64,000 nucleotides of DNA, from NCBI RefSeq assembly GCF_958979055.1, contig NC_084899.1:322501-386500 (forward strand). Reading direction: 5' to 3'. A program made the position numbers and the translations under genes. This document shows positions 13,592-25,604 of the stretch, piece after piece; the stretch's first letter is position 1, and every line of letters begins with the position of its first letter. The stretch comes from Alnus glutinosa (Eukaryota; Streptophyta; Magnoliopsida; Fagales; Betulaceae). The notes under the pieces are model-generated. The model had not been told where the DNA came from. It searched no databases and was given only the letters and a program-made list of their open reading frames with translations.

Positions 13592-14180
13592 GGGTTAATT
13601 ACGTTTTTAGTATCTGAGTTTTGAAAATTTTATTTTTTGGTACTTAGGTTTCAATTTCCATCACAGATGGTACTTTCGTTTTAGGAAAAGACCAAATTAG
13701 TACATCACTCAAGTTTTTCGTCCAAGAACTAACGGCTCGCCACGTCACTGCCACTTAGCACCACTAAGAACACGACACATGTTCCTTGCGATACGCCAGC
13801 AACCACATAATTGTCAAATCACCCACATCTTTAAAAATTAATTAAAAATAATAAACTTTGAAAAAAAAAAATGAAAAAAAAAAAGAAGAGGGGTGCCACC
13901 CCATGGTGGCTAAGGGGGTAGCTCAGCCACCCTTTTTTTTTCAATTTTTTTTTAAAATTTTATTATTTTTAATTAATTTTTAAAAATATAGGTGATTTGA
14001 CAATTATGTGGATGCTGATGTGTTGCAAGGGACATGCGTCGTGTTCCTAGTGGTGCTAAATAGCAGTGATTTGGCGGATTGTTAATTTTTTGACGAAAAA
14101 TTTAACTGAGATATTAATTTGGTCTTTTCCCAAAACGGAAGTACCATTCAAAACTTATGTACTAAAAACATATTTATCCC
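13592..14180. mobile_element. Long inverted-repeat MITE, Mutator-like architecture
   Basis: The outer ends GGGTTAATTACGTTTTTAGTA and its imperfect complement ending TACTAAAAACATATTTATCCC enclose 589 bp. The arms match over most of their length, for example AAAAGACCAAATTAGTA against TTAATTTGGTCTTTTCCC. The centre has a GC-rich hairpin around GGGGTGCCACCCC and GGTGGCTAAGGGGG. Possible 9-bp flanks are A-rich and imperfect (AAAAAAAAA and TAAACAAAA). There is no transposase. Confidence 0.65.
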
Positions 14181-14321
14181 TAAACAAAATTGATAAATAC
14201 GTCATTGCATTTAACTTTCGTCCAAAATTTGGATGAAAATCAACATAATGTTATCTAAGCACCAATCATATTGTGTAACGTCTCTCCTATTTGAATAAAA
14301 GAGTGACCCAATCACGCTGAA

Positions 14322-14450
14322 GTAAAAATATAAAATAAAAGAAGAAATTGAAGGGGTGGTCAAAATGACCAAATGGGAATTCTCATGGCGATGGGGTGGC
14401 CACCCCCCTATAAGTAGATTTCAATTTCTTCTTTTATTTTATATTTTTAC
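14322..14450. repeat. Perfect 31-bp inverted repeat with GC-rich core
   Basis: The left arm 14322-14352 and right arm 14420-14450 are exact reverse complements over 31 bp. The 67-bp spacer holds GGGGTGGTCAAAATGACC and GGGGTGGCCACCCCC. It is probably the inner part of a larger decayed inverted-repeat element that starts upstream near 14210. Confidence 0.75.
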
Positions 14451-14858
14451 TTTTGTTTTTATAATTATTTTATCTTTAAATTTAGGGAATTTTGAATAAA
14501 AGTTAGGTGTAATGACTTGTTTGTTAATTTTGGTTACTACAAATAGTTTTTAATCATTTTTTTAACCTGAAGAATCTATTTGCACCACCATGAAAGAAAA
14601 AAAAAAAAAAAAAAAAAAAAAAATTACATTTCTTCCTTGAAAATAATCATATTTGTACTCAAACGACAATCTCCTTGTACCTGAAAAAAAAAAAAAAAAA
14701 CATAGGTGATTGGTGCCCTGTAAATCAGAGGTTGGGGTCAGCAATCGTCCACGCCAGAAGCCAATTAGCCAATCTATCCCGATTCCCTATCTTTCCCAAG
14801 TAAATGTAATCAGATAGCAGTGGAGAACCCTTCATTCTTGCTCTCTAGTCTCTATCCT

Positions 14859-16065
14859 ATGGCTTCCCTCACTCTCCCAAACCACTCTCTCCCCTCTCTG
14901 CTCCCCACTCAATCTCCCAGACACCCATTGTCTCATAACCTCCAAATTATCTCCAAATCATCTCAATCCCAGTTTTATGGTCTCAGGGTCTCTTATTCTT
15001 CCTCCTCTTTGACACTCCCATCTTCTTCTTCAGCCAAGGGTTCTATTTTTGCCAAGGTACATTGCTCACTGTATAGAATTGTGTGCCGCAGCTAGTCTTT
15101 TTGTAAGGGTTTTAGTGTATGTTTCTTGACAGGTGAACAAAGGTACGGTCCCACCATCATTCACATTGAAAGATCAGGATGGAAGAAATGTGAGCCTCTC
15201 CAAATTCAAAGGCAAGCCAGTGGTGGTCTATTTCTACCCTGCTGATGAGACCCCTGGCTGCACCAAACAGGTACTTGTTCTTTTTTGTTACCAGATTATC
15301 TATATGAATTATATATGTTAGCTAATGGGTAGCCTTTTTTTATGAATAAATAAATAATTAATGTTCTTCCTGCTGCAGAATCATAATGTATGTTTAGATT
15401 GAGAACATTGTATATCAATGTTTTGTGAGTTTTTACTGTTTTGAGAATAGTTTCACATTAATATAGGACTTGTCATCCAAACAGAGCATTAAGGTTATAC
15501 AATGCAGGGCCTAACAATTTGATACCCCGACAGGCTTGTGCTTTCAGGGACTCCTATGAGAAATTTAAGAAAGCAGGAGCTGAGGTTGTTGGGATTAGCG
15601 GTGATGATCCATCATCTCACAAGGTACAAAATAGCTTTAACAAGAATAAGATCACAACTACTAAACATCCATAAAGTCATGACCACTACTGTCTACTAGT
15701 ATGCTATCATTATATTTTGGATAATGTTTCTTTGTAAGCTTTTGCAATTTCAAGACTTTAAGCTATTAAAAAAACATTCAGAACTCATTCAGTTGTTGGT
15801 AATCATGCTTAAATTAATTTGACAAGAAAGGTTTAAATGTTTGTAGGCTTTTGCAAAGAAATATAGGCTTCCTTTCACTTTGCTGAGTGACGAGGGAAAC
15901 AAGGTGAGGAAAGAGTGGGGAGTGCCATCAGATCTGTTCGGAACACTGCCTGGGAGACAGACCTATGTTCTTGACAAGAAAGGAGAGGTTCAACTCATCT
16001 ACAACAACCAGTTCCAACCTGAAAAGCATGTCGATGAGACCTTGAAACTACTTCAAAGCATTTGA
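14859..16065 (+). CDS. PRXQ: Peroxiredoxin Q, chloroplastic
   Basis: This thiol peroxidase reduces peroxides in the plastid using thioredoxin. Exons 14859-15056, 15133-15270, 15534-15623 and 15847-16065 join to 645 nt (214 aa). Residues 1 to about 65 are rich in Ser, Leu and Pro with almost no acidic residues, as expected for a plastid transit peptide. The mature part starts near [13 protein letters not shown]. The peroxidatic motif [14 protein letters not shown] puts the peroxidatic cysteine at C109 and the resolving cysteine at C114, four residues between them, which defines the PrxQ/BCP class. The C-terminal stretches GISGDD, LLSDEGN and GRQTYVLDK are also family features, and the length is usual. 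The first in-frame ATG is at 14859. The gene is convergent with the FMO gene (488 bp between the stops). Confidence 0.95.
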
Positions 16066-16399
16066 GCCTCTTTATCTTCTTATTCTTCCCTTTTTTTTTT
16101 TTCGCGCCTTCGAAAAGTATTTATCTTGTATTATTCAAGTCCTTTGTAATTACTTTAGTTGCTAGCCACTTTGAACCCTTCATATATTCCACCAGGTGAG
16201 AAGGGTGATCATTTCTGCTCTAGAACATCAAACTATTTTGAATTTTTCAGGGAATGAAAATCAAGCGTGGTGATTGTACGTTTTGTTTAAGACAACAACT
16301 GAGATATTAAATGCTTACTATATAACAATTTTCTGGACAATATAAAAGTGCAAATACTTTTTATTCAAACATAGAGATCTTTAATCCTCCTCTACATGC

Positions 16400-16401
<2 letters not shown>

Positions 16402-16431
<30 letters not shown>
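16402..16431. repeat. TA microsatellite
   Basis: An uninterrupted run of TA dinucleotides lies in the 488-bp space between the convergent PrxQ and FMO genes. Similar TA tracts occur at 18181-18212, 21601-21621, 22634-22666 and 58476-58503. Confidence 0.9.
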
Positions 16432-16437
<6 letters not shown>

Positions 16438-16552
16438 TTTAGTTATTATATATCTATTATCATTTGGTACTTTTTCCTTTCACCATTATAAGATAAGATA
16501 TAAATTAACTAGAAACCTCCCTTATAGAAGTGATCATGTACTTATCACTGCC

Positions 16553-18177
16553 TCAATTTTCCTTGTAGTCTTCACTACAATAGGGGCTAAATGCTTCTGA
16601 AAACCAGTTCTTCTTCCTCCAAGAATTCCATCCCATCTCTTCACATATTTCATCACCGTGATTGATGCTAAAGGTAGAGATGCAGTGCCTCTTATAGAAC
16701 CTAGTTGTCCTCTTTGCTACTTCAATCTCTTTAGTTGTCTGTTCAATCATCTTCTCAACACTTGGGAGCTTAAATTTGTCATCTACAAGACGAGCTAGCC
16801 ATATGGAACGCAGCTCCGCAGAGTGAAGGTTTGCAATACTCTCAAGATAACCCACAAAAGCCATGTTCGGAATCAAAGGATGGATTGTGCCCCTGCAATA
16901 AAAAAAGGAAATTAAGTATATCTTGATCATGCTACTTTTAAAAAAGCTATGACAACAATTTTAACAGTATAATTCTTACCTGTATAAGGCCATGACACCG
17001 GAAGGATATTCTAGCAAACTACGGAAAGGCTCCGGTAATATAGCTTTGAGCTTTTTTTTCCCATCAAAACCAGTTGCAAGAATCACAACATCAGCCTCCA
17101 GTTTGGTGTCATCATCAAATTCAATTCCTTCCTTTGAGAACCACCACTTTGAAGCTCTTTTGAAGACAATCTTTCCCTTGTCAGCTTCAGAGAAGAAATT
17201 CTCTGGCATAATAGCCATCTGACAAGATGCATAGTCTTCCTCAAAAGGGTGGTCTGGTCTTAATCCATACTTCTGCAGAGGAAGTTTCCACAGCAAATAG
17301 GACTCGATAAATTTTGAGACTCCACGCCTCTGTTGAAAATCATACAGATCAAACAACTTAACATTAGCCCCTCTAGCTAGCTAGTACTCGTCAGCCAGAG
17401 TAGTTTGTTCTGCTAAAAATTTGTTAATTAATTACCATGGGAGATAAAAGAAGGCAAAGAAGGGCTCTGAGAAGGCTTTGGTTAGGTCTTTCATGGAGGA
17501 ACTGAGACAATCTTGTTGAGTAGAACAAGTAAAATGGCAAACCCCAAACCCAGTAATGGGGAACGGTCCAGTGCAAAGTCCTTACCACCATGGTGCACGG
17601 TTGCCCTCCCGGCCCTTCAAAACCAATTAGACAGCACTACTGTTCATTATACAAGTCATATCAATATATACTATTAAAAATGCAGGTCACTTATTTCAAA
17701 AACTCTAGCTCGTAAAAAATAATGAATTTAATTAATTGCTTAACACAGCCTATGAAAATAAAATCAAGAAATATATGGGGAGATTTGCCTGAAAGTTTCT
17801 TTTTCTTTACGAAGAAAATCAGGAACAGCTAGAAGTTATTTTCTTGCATATATATAATACATCCAAATTTTCCCATGTCATAAAAGTTTGACATGTACGT
17901 TGTAATCCGAAGAAATTTCCAAGACACGACCGCCTTTGTTCCAGAGGTTACGTGGTGTTGAAAGTACTAAATTAAAGTAGACACCTGTCCAACCTCTTCC
18001 TCATGAGTACATCAGCAATATTTACAAAGTCAAAACTGATGCGTAGAATTCCAACTCGTGCGATTTATAGAATCGTTGGAAACATGTTCATTCAGATTCA
18101 ATTCACAACGTCAACGTCAAATACATCTTAATTGTATGAAAAGCATGCAAATTCCAACTCGACGTGGAAAATCAGAA

Positions 18178-18216
<39 letters not shown>

Positions 18217-19691
18217 TTATCTAGGATGCGAAGCCCCCACTCCCCAAAATGGAAAGTCTTTTCTAACAACGATCAAATACACATGCAATTTGTATCTGTC
18301 TAGATGGCCAAGGAATTAGGCTAGCTAGGCTTCCGCTAATATTTTGTGACGGAAAGAAAGGGAGAACTTTATAAAAGCTTTTGAAAAGCTTTTGGACCCT
18401 AAAGTTTCACATATTTGAATCTAATATATATATATATATATACACTCGTTAGATGTACGTACGATCGGATATATAAAGCTAGCTCAATATTAGTACGTAC
18501 CTTGGTTCGCCTCTGCGCACTCCAGTGCTAAATCAATTGCTGATTTCTTGTAGCCAATGACTGCAACCTTCTTCCCCTCAAGTAGATGTGTAGCAGCTTC
18601 CTTGTCAAGTTTGCAGTAATCAATGGAATGCAGGACCTGGCCCTGAAATATCTCAGGCCCTCTGTTGCGGGGAAATTCTGGAGTTTTTGGTACATCCCCA
18701 TATTTTCCAACGCAAACCACAATAAACTCGAAGGCGTACCACTGAATCATGCAAGCAAATAAACAAAACTCACTTTATTTTCTATAAACTGGGCTAATGT
18801 TAAAATAATAATGATAACAACCATACCTATAATAGTAATAGCATATATATATAATAATAATGAAACTCTTTTGTTTGTACTCTGTTTTTTGGTTAGTAAA
18901 GATCACTTATTCATCCAAAAAATGAAAAAGAAAAGCATATAATTCTAACTTTTTATGGTGGATGAAAGTGTCAAAGCTAAGGATCGATGACACAAAACTT
19001 TTATAATTCTACTCTATATCATGTATAATAACAGCAAGAAATCCGGTGTGTAAGAAGAGACCTAGCAAAACATATGAGACTTCAAAGAAGTTTATGGCTG
19101 ACATATAGGACTATATATATATATATAGTTTTCTTCTAGGAAAAGAAATACAGAGAAAAATCTTGTTGTGTTTTCTTTGGAAGTACCCTAAGAACAGGCT
19201 CAACTTACGCCAAATATAATTTTCCTATGTTTGGAGAAAATAAGAACAATAACAACCTGAACAGTGTCTGAATGGTTGGTTTGGACAGCAACCTCCCAAA
19301 CAGGGTGTCCGGGCAACAGAGTGGCCGGTTTGCCAGTGAAATCAGCTGCTGCTTCCCGGTCACCTACAAACCTGATCTCAACCACCTTTGAGTTGAACCT
19401 CACACATTTGAGCACGTCAAAGTGCTCAGCATATTGTTGCAAGTAGTCCAATATCTGAGTATGAGATGGAAAAGTGTTGTTATCCCTGTCAGGCCAAGGG
19501 AAATCGGAAAACTCATAATCACAACGATAGGACTGAAGCTTTGTGGAACTGTAGGAACAGTGCCTCCAGACCCCTCCAATGGAGTCACTCGCCTCGAAAA
19601 CTATGGGGTTGTGGTGGGCTAGTTGTTTAGCGGCTGCTAAGCCGCTAACACCAGCCCCGATTATGGCAATTTTTGAGACCACGGGAGCCAT
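16553..19691 (-). CDS. FMO1: Flavin-containing monooxygenase, FMO1-like
   Basis: Class B flavin monooxygenases use FAD and NADPH to oxygenate soft nucleophiles. Arabidopsis FMO1 N-hydroxylates pipecolic acid to give the systemic immune signal NHP. Exons on the minus strand: 19691-19257, 18741-18501, 17614-17436, 17329-16980, 16892-16553 (1545 nt, 514 aa). The FAD motif GAGVSG is at aa 12-17 and the FMO signature FQGQVLH at aa 177-183. The second nucleotide-binding loop reads IGYKKSAID (207-215), without the usual second and third glycines. LATGFDG follows in exon 4. The short third exon, which encodes MVVRTLHW and HYWVWGLP, is easily missed but is intact with phase-matched splice sites. The end, SEAFSPYCSEDYKEN, lacks the longer tail of the Arabidopsis protein. 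The W-box-like TTGACC upstream (19874-19869, minus strand) fits a defence-responsive promoter, but that is inference. The orthology call rests on remembered family features; a paralogue with another substrate is possible. Confidence 0.9.
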
Positions 19692-19769
19692 AGTGGTGAT
19701 CAGATCAGAGGCCGAGAACTCTAGGCTTCAAATGTGTTTGAACGTAGAGAATATGTGAAGCTCGCTCGG

Positions 19770-19778
19770 TATTTATAG
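19770..19778 (-). promoter_or_regulatory. TATA box candidate of the FMO gene
   Basis: Read on the minus strand the sequence is CTATAAATA, about 80 bp upstream of the FMO start codon at 19691. A W-box core (TTGACC, minus strand 19874-19869) lies about 100 bp further upstream. The position is right for a TATA element, but transcription start data are lacking. Confidence 0.6.
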
Positions 19779-21177
19779 GGGTTTGCATGGGTTTGGTCAC
19801 ACAAGGAGCACGTGAAATGGACTTTTAGAGCAGGGAGAAAAATAATTTTTGGGTTGGTGAATGGTGAAGGTCAAGAGATGACCAACTAACTATTATATTC
19901 ATCAAGTGAAATTCAGTAGTGAGGAACGGGAACTTTCGTCCACTAGCTGGTTTTTCTTTAGTTTTTAGATGGTAATTATTATTGTTGTACAATTTCTTTG
20001 TACCTTCAAATTCCGATAAATTCGTACAGCGAAAAAAAAAGAGAGGCAAATTATATTGTTATATATATTAAATGTACCAACCTGTTGCCTATCTAGAAAG
20101 ATTTGCTACTCGATTCCTTTTCACATTACCTAGTGTAATAACAACCATAATAATAACAGTAATAATAATAATAATAATATACCACCACCAAAACAAGAAA
20201 CAGAAGTAGTTCTGCTATTTTGGGTGATTTTTTGCTTTTTAGCTAAAAAAAAAAAAAAAAAAAAAAGTGTTAATTGATAATTAGAAACATATATCAAACA
20301 CTAGTACTCAAATTAATTTTATTTTTTTATGTCGTATACACGTCGATCACAACCAAAAAAAACAAAAGACACAACCTAAAAAGTTTTGTTAAATCAAATA
20401 TTCCCTGCAATTAATCAAATATTATATATACGCAATTCAAACAATTAATAATTGAATCCCAATCCACCTTTAAGTAATTAATGTAGACACGTACGTACAT
20501 ACAAGCAATTAATCCTTTCACATACTATAAAGTATTCGGATCGGAGTGGTTTTATTCATCCTTTTCATATTGGAGAAGACCAAAATGAAAAATATGACTT
20601 CGCATGCAGCCGTACAAATCTTAGTTGACAGGAACAAAACTTGGAGGATAAATAGGGTGGAAAATTAACACATGCATAATTTCTTGATGTTTACTGAAGA
20701 AGGGAATATAAGCAATTTCTGGGTAGCTGGATCCGTGGACGAACTATTAATTTGGTTGGGTCATTACTACTGTATAGTGTATAGTGACCATATATGCTTG
20801 GGGATTCTCAAGTCAAAAGTTAAAACCATGCATTCGAAGACAAAGAGGACGCGACCAATCAACACCATGGACCACCAACAAGCTAGCTAGGTGGGTAAGG
20901 GTTCAAATATAATTTCCCTTCCCATCCAAACTATCTCTTCGATCTTTTTAGGAAGTGGAAAAAATCTGTTTTTAATTAATAATAGATATCTTGGCAAAGA
21001 AGATCGATCTCAGTACAAAAGTGGCAAGAATCCTCACAATTTGAGGCATGCATATATGGTTGGAGAAAGTTGTTATATATTAGTGTTACAATATTAATTC
21101 TACATATATAACACTTTAATTAATCTAAAAGTTATTTTTGTTCAGCAAGTTGCGACCATATATGCATATAGCATGTG

Positions 21178-21362
21178 TAATGATTCAACGCCACCTAAAA
21201 ATACAACTTTTCATCACTTTGTTTATGTGGTAAGGTGATCCATCACCTTAATTTATTTTTAAAAATAAAAAAAAGCTCAAAAAGTAGTAGGGGAACCACC
21301 TTGCCACGTAGGTAATTAAGGTGGTGAAAAATTGTATATTTAGGTGGCGATAAATCATTACT
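21178..21362. mobile_element. MITE of about 185 bp
   Basis: Inverted termini GTAATGATTCAACGCCACCTA on the left and its near complement ending GGTGGCGATAAATCATTAC on the right enclose an AT-rich core. The inner arms (AATACAACTTTTCATCAC and GTGGTGAAAAATTGTAT) also pair, so the whole element can fold into a hairpin. There is no coding content. Confidence 0.7.
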
Positions 21363-22631
21363 CATCCAGCATTAACGTACTCTCAACGAGAGTTGTTTTT
21401 TTGGGCTCGATCAAAATCTATCGGTTTTTCTTCTGAATCAACGTTTTAAGTTAATTTTTGTTAATTGTACTTTACAAAATATTTTCAGTTTACATTTTAG
21501 TACGTAGGAGGTTAATTTATAATTACCGAATTCCATCTGATCGATCCATAGTTTCTGACTTTCTGTTTACTATATATCCTACGCTATCAACAATCCAAAT
21601 TATATATATATATATATATATGTTCGGCGTATATATAATTAAACGCATAATTAAATACATGAGCATATACTAAATTACGCATGAAGCTAGCTAGCTCTCG
21701 TTTTCATGCAAACTAATTGGCCCCCTTACTTTTAGAAAATTCGTGAGATCGAAAGAAAAGTAAACATCCAAGAATACACGAAGAAGCTTGGAGGAAATGA
21801 GGCACCTACTATACGTACGTTCTTGGAATGGGCTTAATTTAAAGCATTAATTTAAAAACAAAAAGAAATTGAAAATCAAAGTTCTTTTACCATAGTCAAG
21901 ACGTACTTCAAGATTCTATATATGCATGGTTCCTGGTAAAGAGTAGTACTCCGGATTTCTCTTTGATTCAAAGCTCTCGTGCATTTGATTTTTATTTATT
22001 TAATAGTTCTTTTTGTTTATTTTTGATTAGTCAAATTCCAAATTTTGTAATGCTTATTAAGTCTCTTAACAACTTGTTTATGCTTGTCTAATACTCTTAA
22101 CAACCTCATCTTTGCCATGTTCCATCCAAATTAAAATTATAAGGGGATGCCTTAAACCCCTTTTACCACGGCATGCATGCAGAGTTGAGCGAGCGACTAG
22201 GAAATATATTGAAAATTGCTAAATTAATTATTCACACACTTATTACAAGTAAATCACACATGCATGCATGGGGATCGGAGAATATATAGGTTGACAGTTT
22301 CTTGATTCAAATGAATTAATTAAAATCATGAAAACTACTTGTGCAGTTTTAATTCAAATTAAGCTCAATTTGACCAAGGAAAATTGCTTGCTTGCTAGCT
22401 AGCTAGCTATGACTGCCATATGCAATGCATGTAACGTCTTTATTCTTACTAAATTATTTTAATTGAATTAAAAACAGAAATAAATTTTCATTTATGTTTG
22501 ACCTCTTTTTTTAAAAAAATAAAAAATAAAAAATTGAATGTACGTGGTGCGTTGCATTTTCCATTTAAGTTTTTCTGACTTGTTGAGCCATGCTCATCAA
22601 ATCGATCCACATCGATCCGATCGAGCTGCGC

Positions 22632-22668
<37 letters not shown>

Positions 22669-23175
22669 AGTACGTAGTACTGTTATAATTAGATGCCTTA
22701 ATTAAGCATTAGTTAAATGATTAATTCCGTTTAAGCTTTTAATAAAAAGAAAAGAAAAGAAATGATTTTGTGTGATGGGGGTGATGGCCGGTAAGGAGAA
22801 AATACGTTGAAGTAGACATGATTAGATGAGGACAAATTAATTAAGTTGAGAAATGCAAAGAGTTTCCGTGTATATTGTTTGGAGAGCAACCGAGCAAAGC
22901 AATTGGGCAATGGGGAAGTAGTAGTACAATTATTGGCGACAATACCTAACAAAGAGAGCCCATGCATCAATTATGTGCGGTGGCTTCCACACTACATGCC
23001 TTTTATGATGACTCCAAACCCAATTTGTTTTTGGCCTAACTTTTCAAACCCATTCATTAGATTCGTCTTTCCACAAATTGTGGCTGTGGCTTGCACAACG
23101 GAGTCAGGTTTATGCATATAGCATAGCAGCATATACACCCCCCGGCCAACTCGGCAACCTTGTCTTAATTCGCCC

Positions 23176-23179
<4 letters not shown>

Positions 23180-23217
<38 letters not shown>
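23180..23217. repeat. CT microsatellite
   Basis: This is an uninterrupted (TC)n tract of 19 units in gene-free DNA. Related CT/GA tracts occur at 33793-33813, 45981-46003 and 47130-47152. Confidence 0.9.
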
Positions 23218-23220
<3 letters not shown>

Positions 23221-23339
23221 ATGTCTGCCATTTGTACAGATGCCCAAGAATTGGAAGTCAAAGGCACGAATACATGCACTGTGTGACGGCTGACGCAGAC
23301 CGGTCGTTGAATGGCAATATATAGACAAGTCTGAATGAC

Positions 23340-24262
23340 AACCTTTTTTTTTTTTCTCACTTCAAGTCCCCATCTCAAAATTAAAGATTTTTGCCATATG
23401 GGTGGCGTCTCTAGCTAGTCTGGTGTTTTTTTCTTCTCCTTCTTCTTCTCTCTTTAAAAAAAATAAAAATAAAAATGCATTGTCTGTTTTAAGTGATTAA
23501 CAGTTTTGTTATAAACGAAGAGGAGTCAATTAAATCATTAAGAATTGCTAGTTAATTGATTTGAGATATAATCCATTTACAATTTCTATATAACTCTAAA
23601 AACTTTTTTTTTCAAACTAACCATTAGATCTCTTTTAATTTTCAGATCGGTTGAATGGAAATAAACAAATCCGAATCAGAACCTTCTTTTTCTCACTTCA
23701 AGTCCCCATTTCAAAAAAGTTTTTTGCCATATATATATATGGGTGGTGTCTCTAGTCCGGTGTTTTCTTCTTCTTCTTCTCTTTCTTTTTTTTTTTTTTT
23801 TTTTTTTTTGGTTTTTTTTGTTTTAAGGAAAAAAAAAAAAGAAATAGAAAAAGTATTGCCAGTTTAAGTGATTAACAGTTTTATTTTTGTAAGTAACTGA
23901 CATAAAAAGTCACTTAAATCACGACATATTAGTCGGTGTGAAGCTTGTGAGAGTACCAATTCTTTTTTTTCTCTTTCTTTTTTATATTTTTCCTTTTTCT
24001 GTGTACGCTGCCCCTTCTACCATAACTATAGGAAATAGAGATGATCTATTTTATGGTCTATTTCATTTTTTTTGCATCCAAGTTTTACATGGTACCATAT
24101 CATCTAAAATTTTAAATAACATGACAACATGTCTAATCAAGACCATAACAATAGATCCTATAGAAGCAATAAACGATATAACTACAACTTTATCTATGAA
24201 GAATGCATAAACGAAGAAGAGTCTATTAAATCAGTTAGAATTGCTAGTTAATTGGTTTGGAT
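23340..24262. repeat. Direct duplication with a split second copy
   Basis: The block at about 23340-23565 (starting TTCTCACTTCAAGTCCCCAT, passing AAGTGATTAACAGTTTT and ending TTGCTAGTTAATTGATTTG) recurs at 23681-23885. The tail of the second copy, from AAACGAAGAAGAGTC on, is displaced to 24207-24262 by about 320 bp of extra sequence. A small insertion or a deletion in copy 1 would explain the layout. Confidence 0.65.
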
Positions 24263-25461
24263 CTAGTTTGAATTTTAGTTTCAGTTTCAACATTATATTA
24301 ATTGTTGTCAAACCCACCTTTGAGGAATTTTCAAGGTTAGAGGAATTTTCAAGGTTAAAATTTCACTCTCGGACTAGTCTTTCAAAAATAGAAAGAGAGA
24401 GGGAGAGACCAGAGACCACAATTGAAAAGAACTTCTTACGCTATAATTTTTTTTTTTTTGGGGGGGGGGGCCATATATGACTCAATTATTTTTTTCAATC
24501 TTTAGTAGCTAGGGGCCATGTCCCCTACTAGTCTACATGTGGCTCCACTGTTTTAATTGGTTGGGATTAGAGTTGTAATAGAATTTCAGTTCTTTACTTA
24601 TTTAATGAAGCTTAATAATAAGAATCTCACAGAGGAATTTTATCAAACATTTGAAATGAGCTATTGTGATCTCTCGTATTCGAAAGGAGCTCTTAAATTT
24701 TACCGTGCCATGCAACCATAACCCTTTATAGGTGTCATTAAAGCCGTAAAAAATCATGAATGCTTTACACTTAACCATAATAGCTAGGTATAGTAAGTAG
24801 GTAGTTGGTCTAAAAACAGTGTCTAATATAATAATGCAGCCAAAAAATCATGCGAAATTCTTTTATATGGTTTTGAATTCTCCGATTTAGAATAAGCTAC
24901 AACGTTGTTTGAAGTTTGAACGAATTTTCTACACACGAGAAGTTTGAAAGACGAAGAAAAAGAAGAAGACGGAAGAAAAATTAATGGTAGTAGGCTAGGA
25001 GCTTTGGACCGGCCCGAACCCATTCCCACTTTTCCCTTTTGGGTGAATGCAGGCCCTACGATGCTTACGGTTTTTAATCTTGCGTCCCCTTGTGATAATA
25101 AGGCATGCCTTGAAAACTTATGCACTAACATATATAGATTTTTTATTTTTTCTGTTTGGTGGGGGGTTTGGATGAACATAATTTTATAGATCTGATAATG
25201 TATATGTTGACACATAATTAAAGTATTTTGTATAAAACTATTATAAGGAAATTTACATCCTAAAAGAAGTTTTCGGAGATAACGAGGACGGTCTCGGTAC
25301 GTGAATTACAAGTTGAAAATGAGCACGTAAGCATAAAATGAGTTTCTTTCTTTTCCTTTTTACATATATAGTGCATCGATCGGTTTCCTCAAAAATGGCA
25401 TAGCTAACGACATGAAAATTGTAAAATCAAGTTATACGACAATCATATAACAGTCTACTAA

Positions 25462-25604
25462 GAGTAATATTATAAGGAAGACTCGTGTCTTTCTTGAGTC
25501 CTCACAAAATTGATGTGACTTTTAAAATCACCATGAGATGTGTGATAAATCACTATTTTATAAGGATTCAAGAATGACATGAGTTTTCTTTATAGTGTTT
25601 CTCA
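25462..25604. mobile_element. MITE of about 143 bp
   Basis: The left end AGAGTAATATTATAAGGAAG continues into ACTCGTGTC-TTCTTGAGTCC. The right end holds the complement, GGATTCAAGAATGACATGAG, then TTTCTTTATAGTGTTTCTC. The element folds on itself, has no coding content and shares the GAGTAAT-type terminus with other MITEs here. Confidence 0.6.

Larger units (their letters stand above)
12329..14858. other. Spacer between two divergent genes
   Basis: This 2.5-kb stretch separates the small membrane-protein gene (-) from PrxQ (+) and must hold both promoters. It contains two long inverted-repeat elements listed separately and poly(A) tracts near 13489-13513, 14590-14622 and 14682-14700. I see no further gene. 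Confidence 0.6.

Noticed and set aside
17436-17614. FMO gene seemed to lack the middle of the protein between ECAEANQ and RRGVSKF
   Set aside because: A 179-bp exon with matching phases encodes the missing part (MVVRTLHW, HYWVWGLP, LLRALLCLL); its frame was not obvious because it is short.
23938-24210. 90-codon frame with a signal-peptide-like start (LVRVPILFFLFLFYIFPF)
   Set aside because: It begins with GTG, the hydrophobic part comes from a T-rich tract, and it lies in an insertion within a repeat.
24823-25215. 130-codon minus-strand frame
   Set aside because: No recognisable motif, low complexity at both ends and no splice context; codon use is like the spacer.
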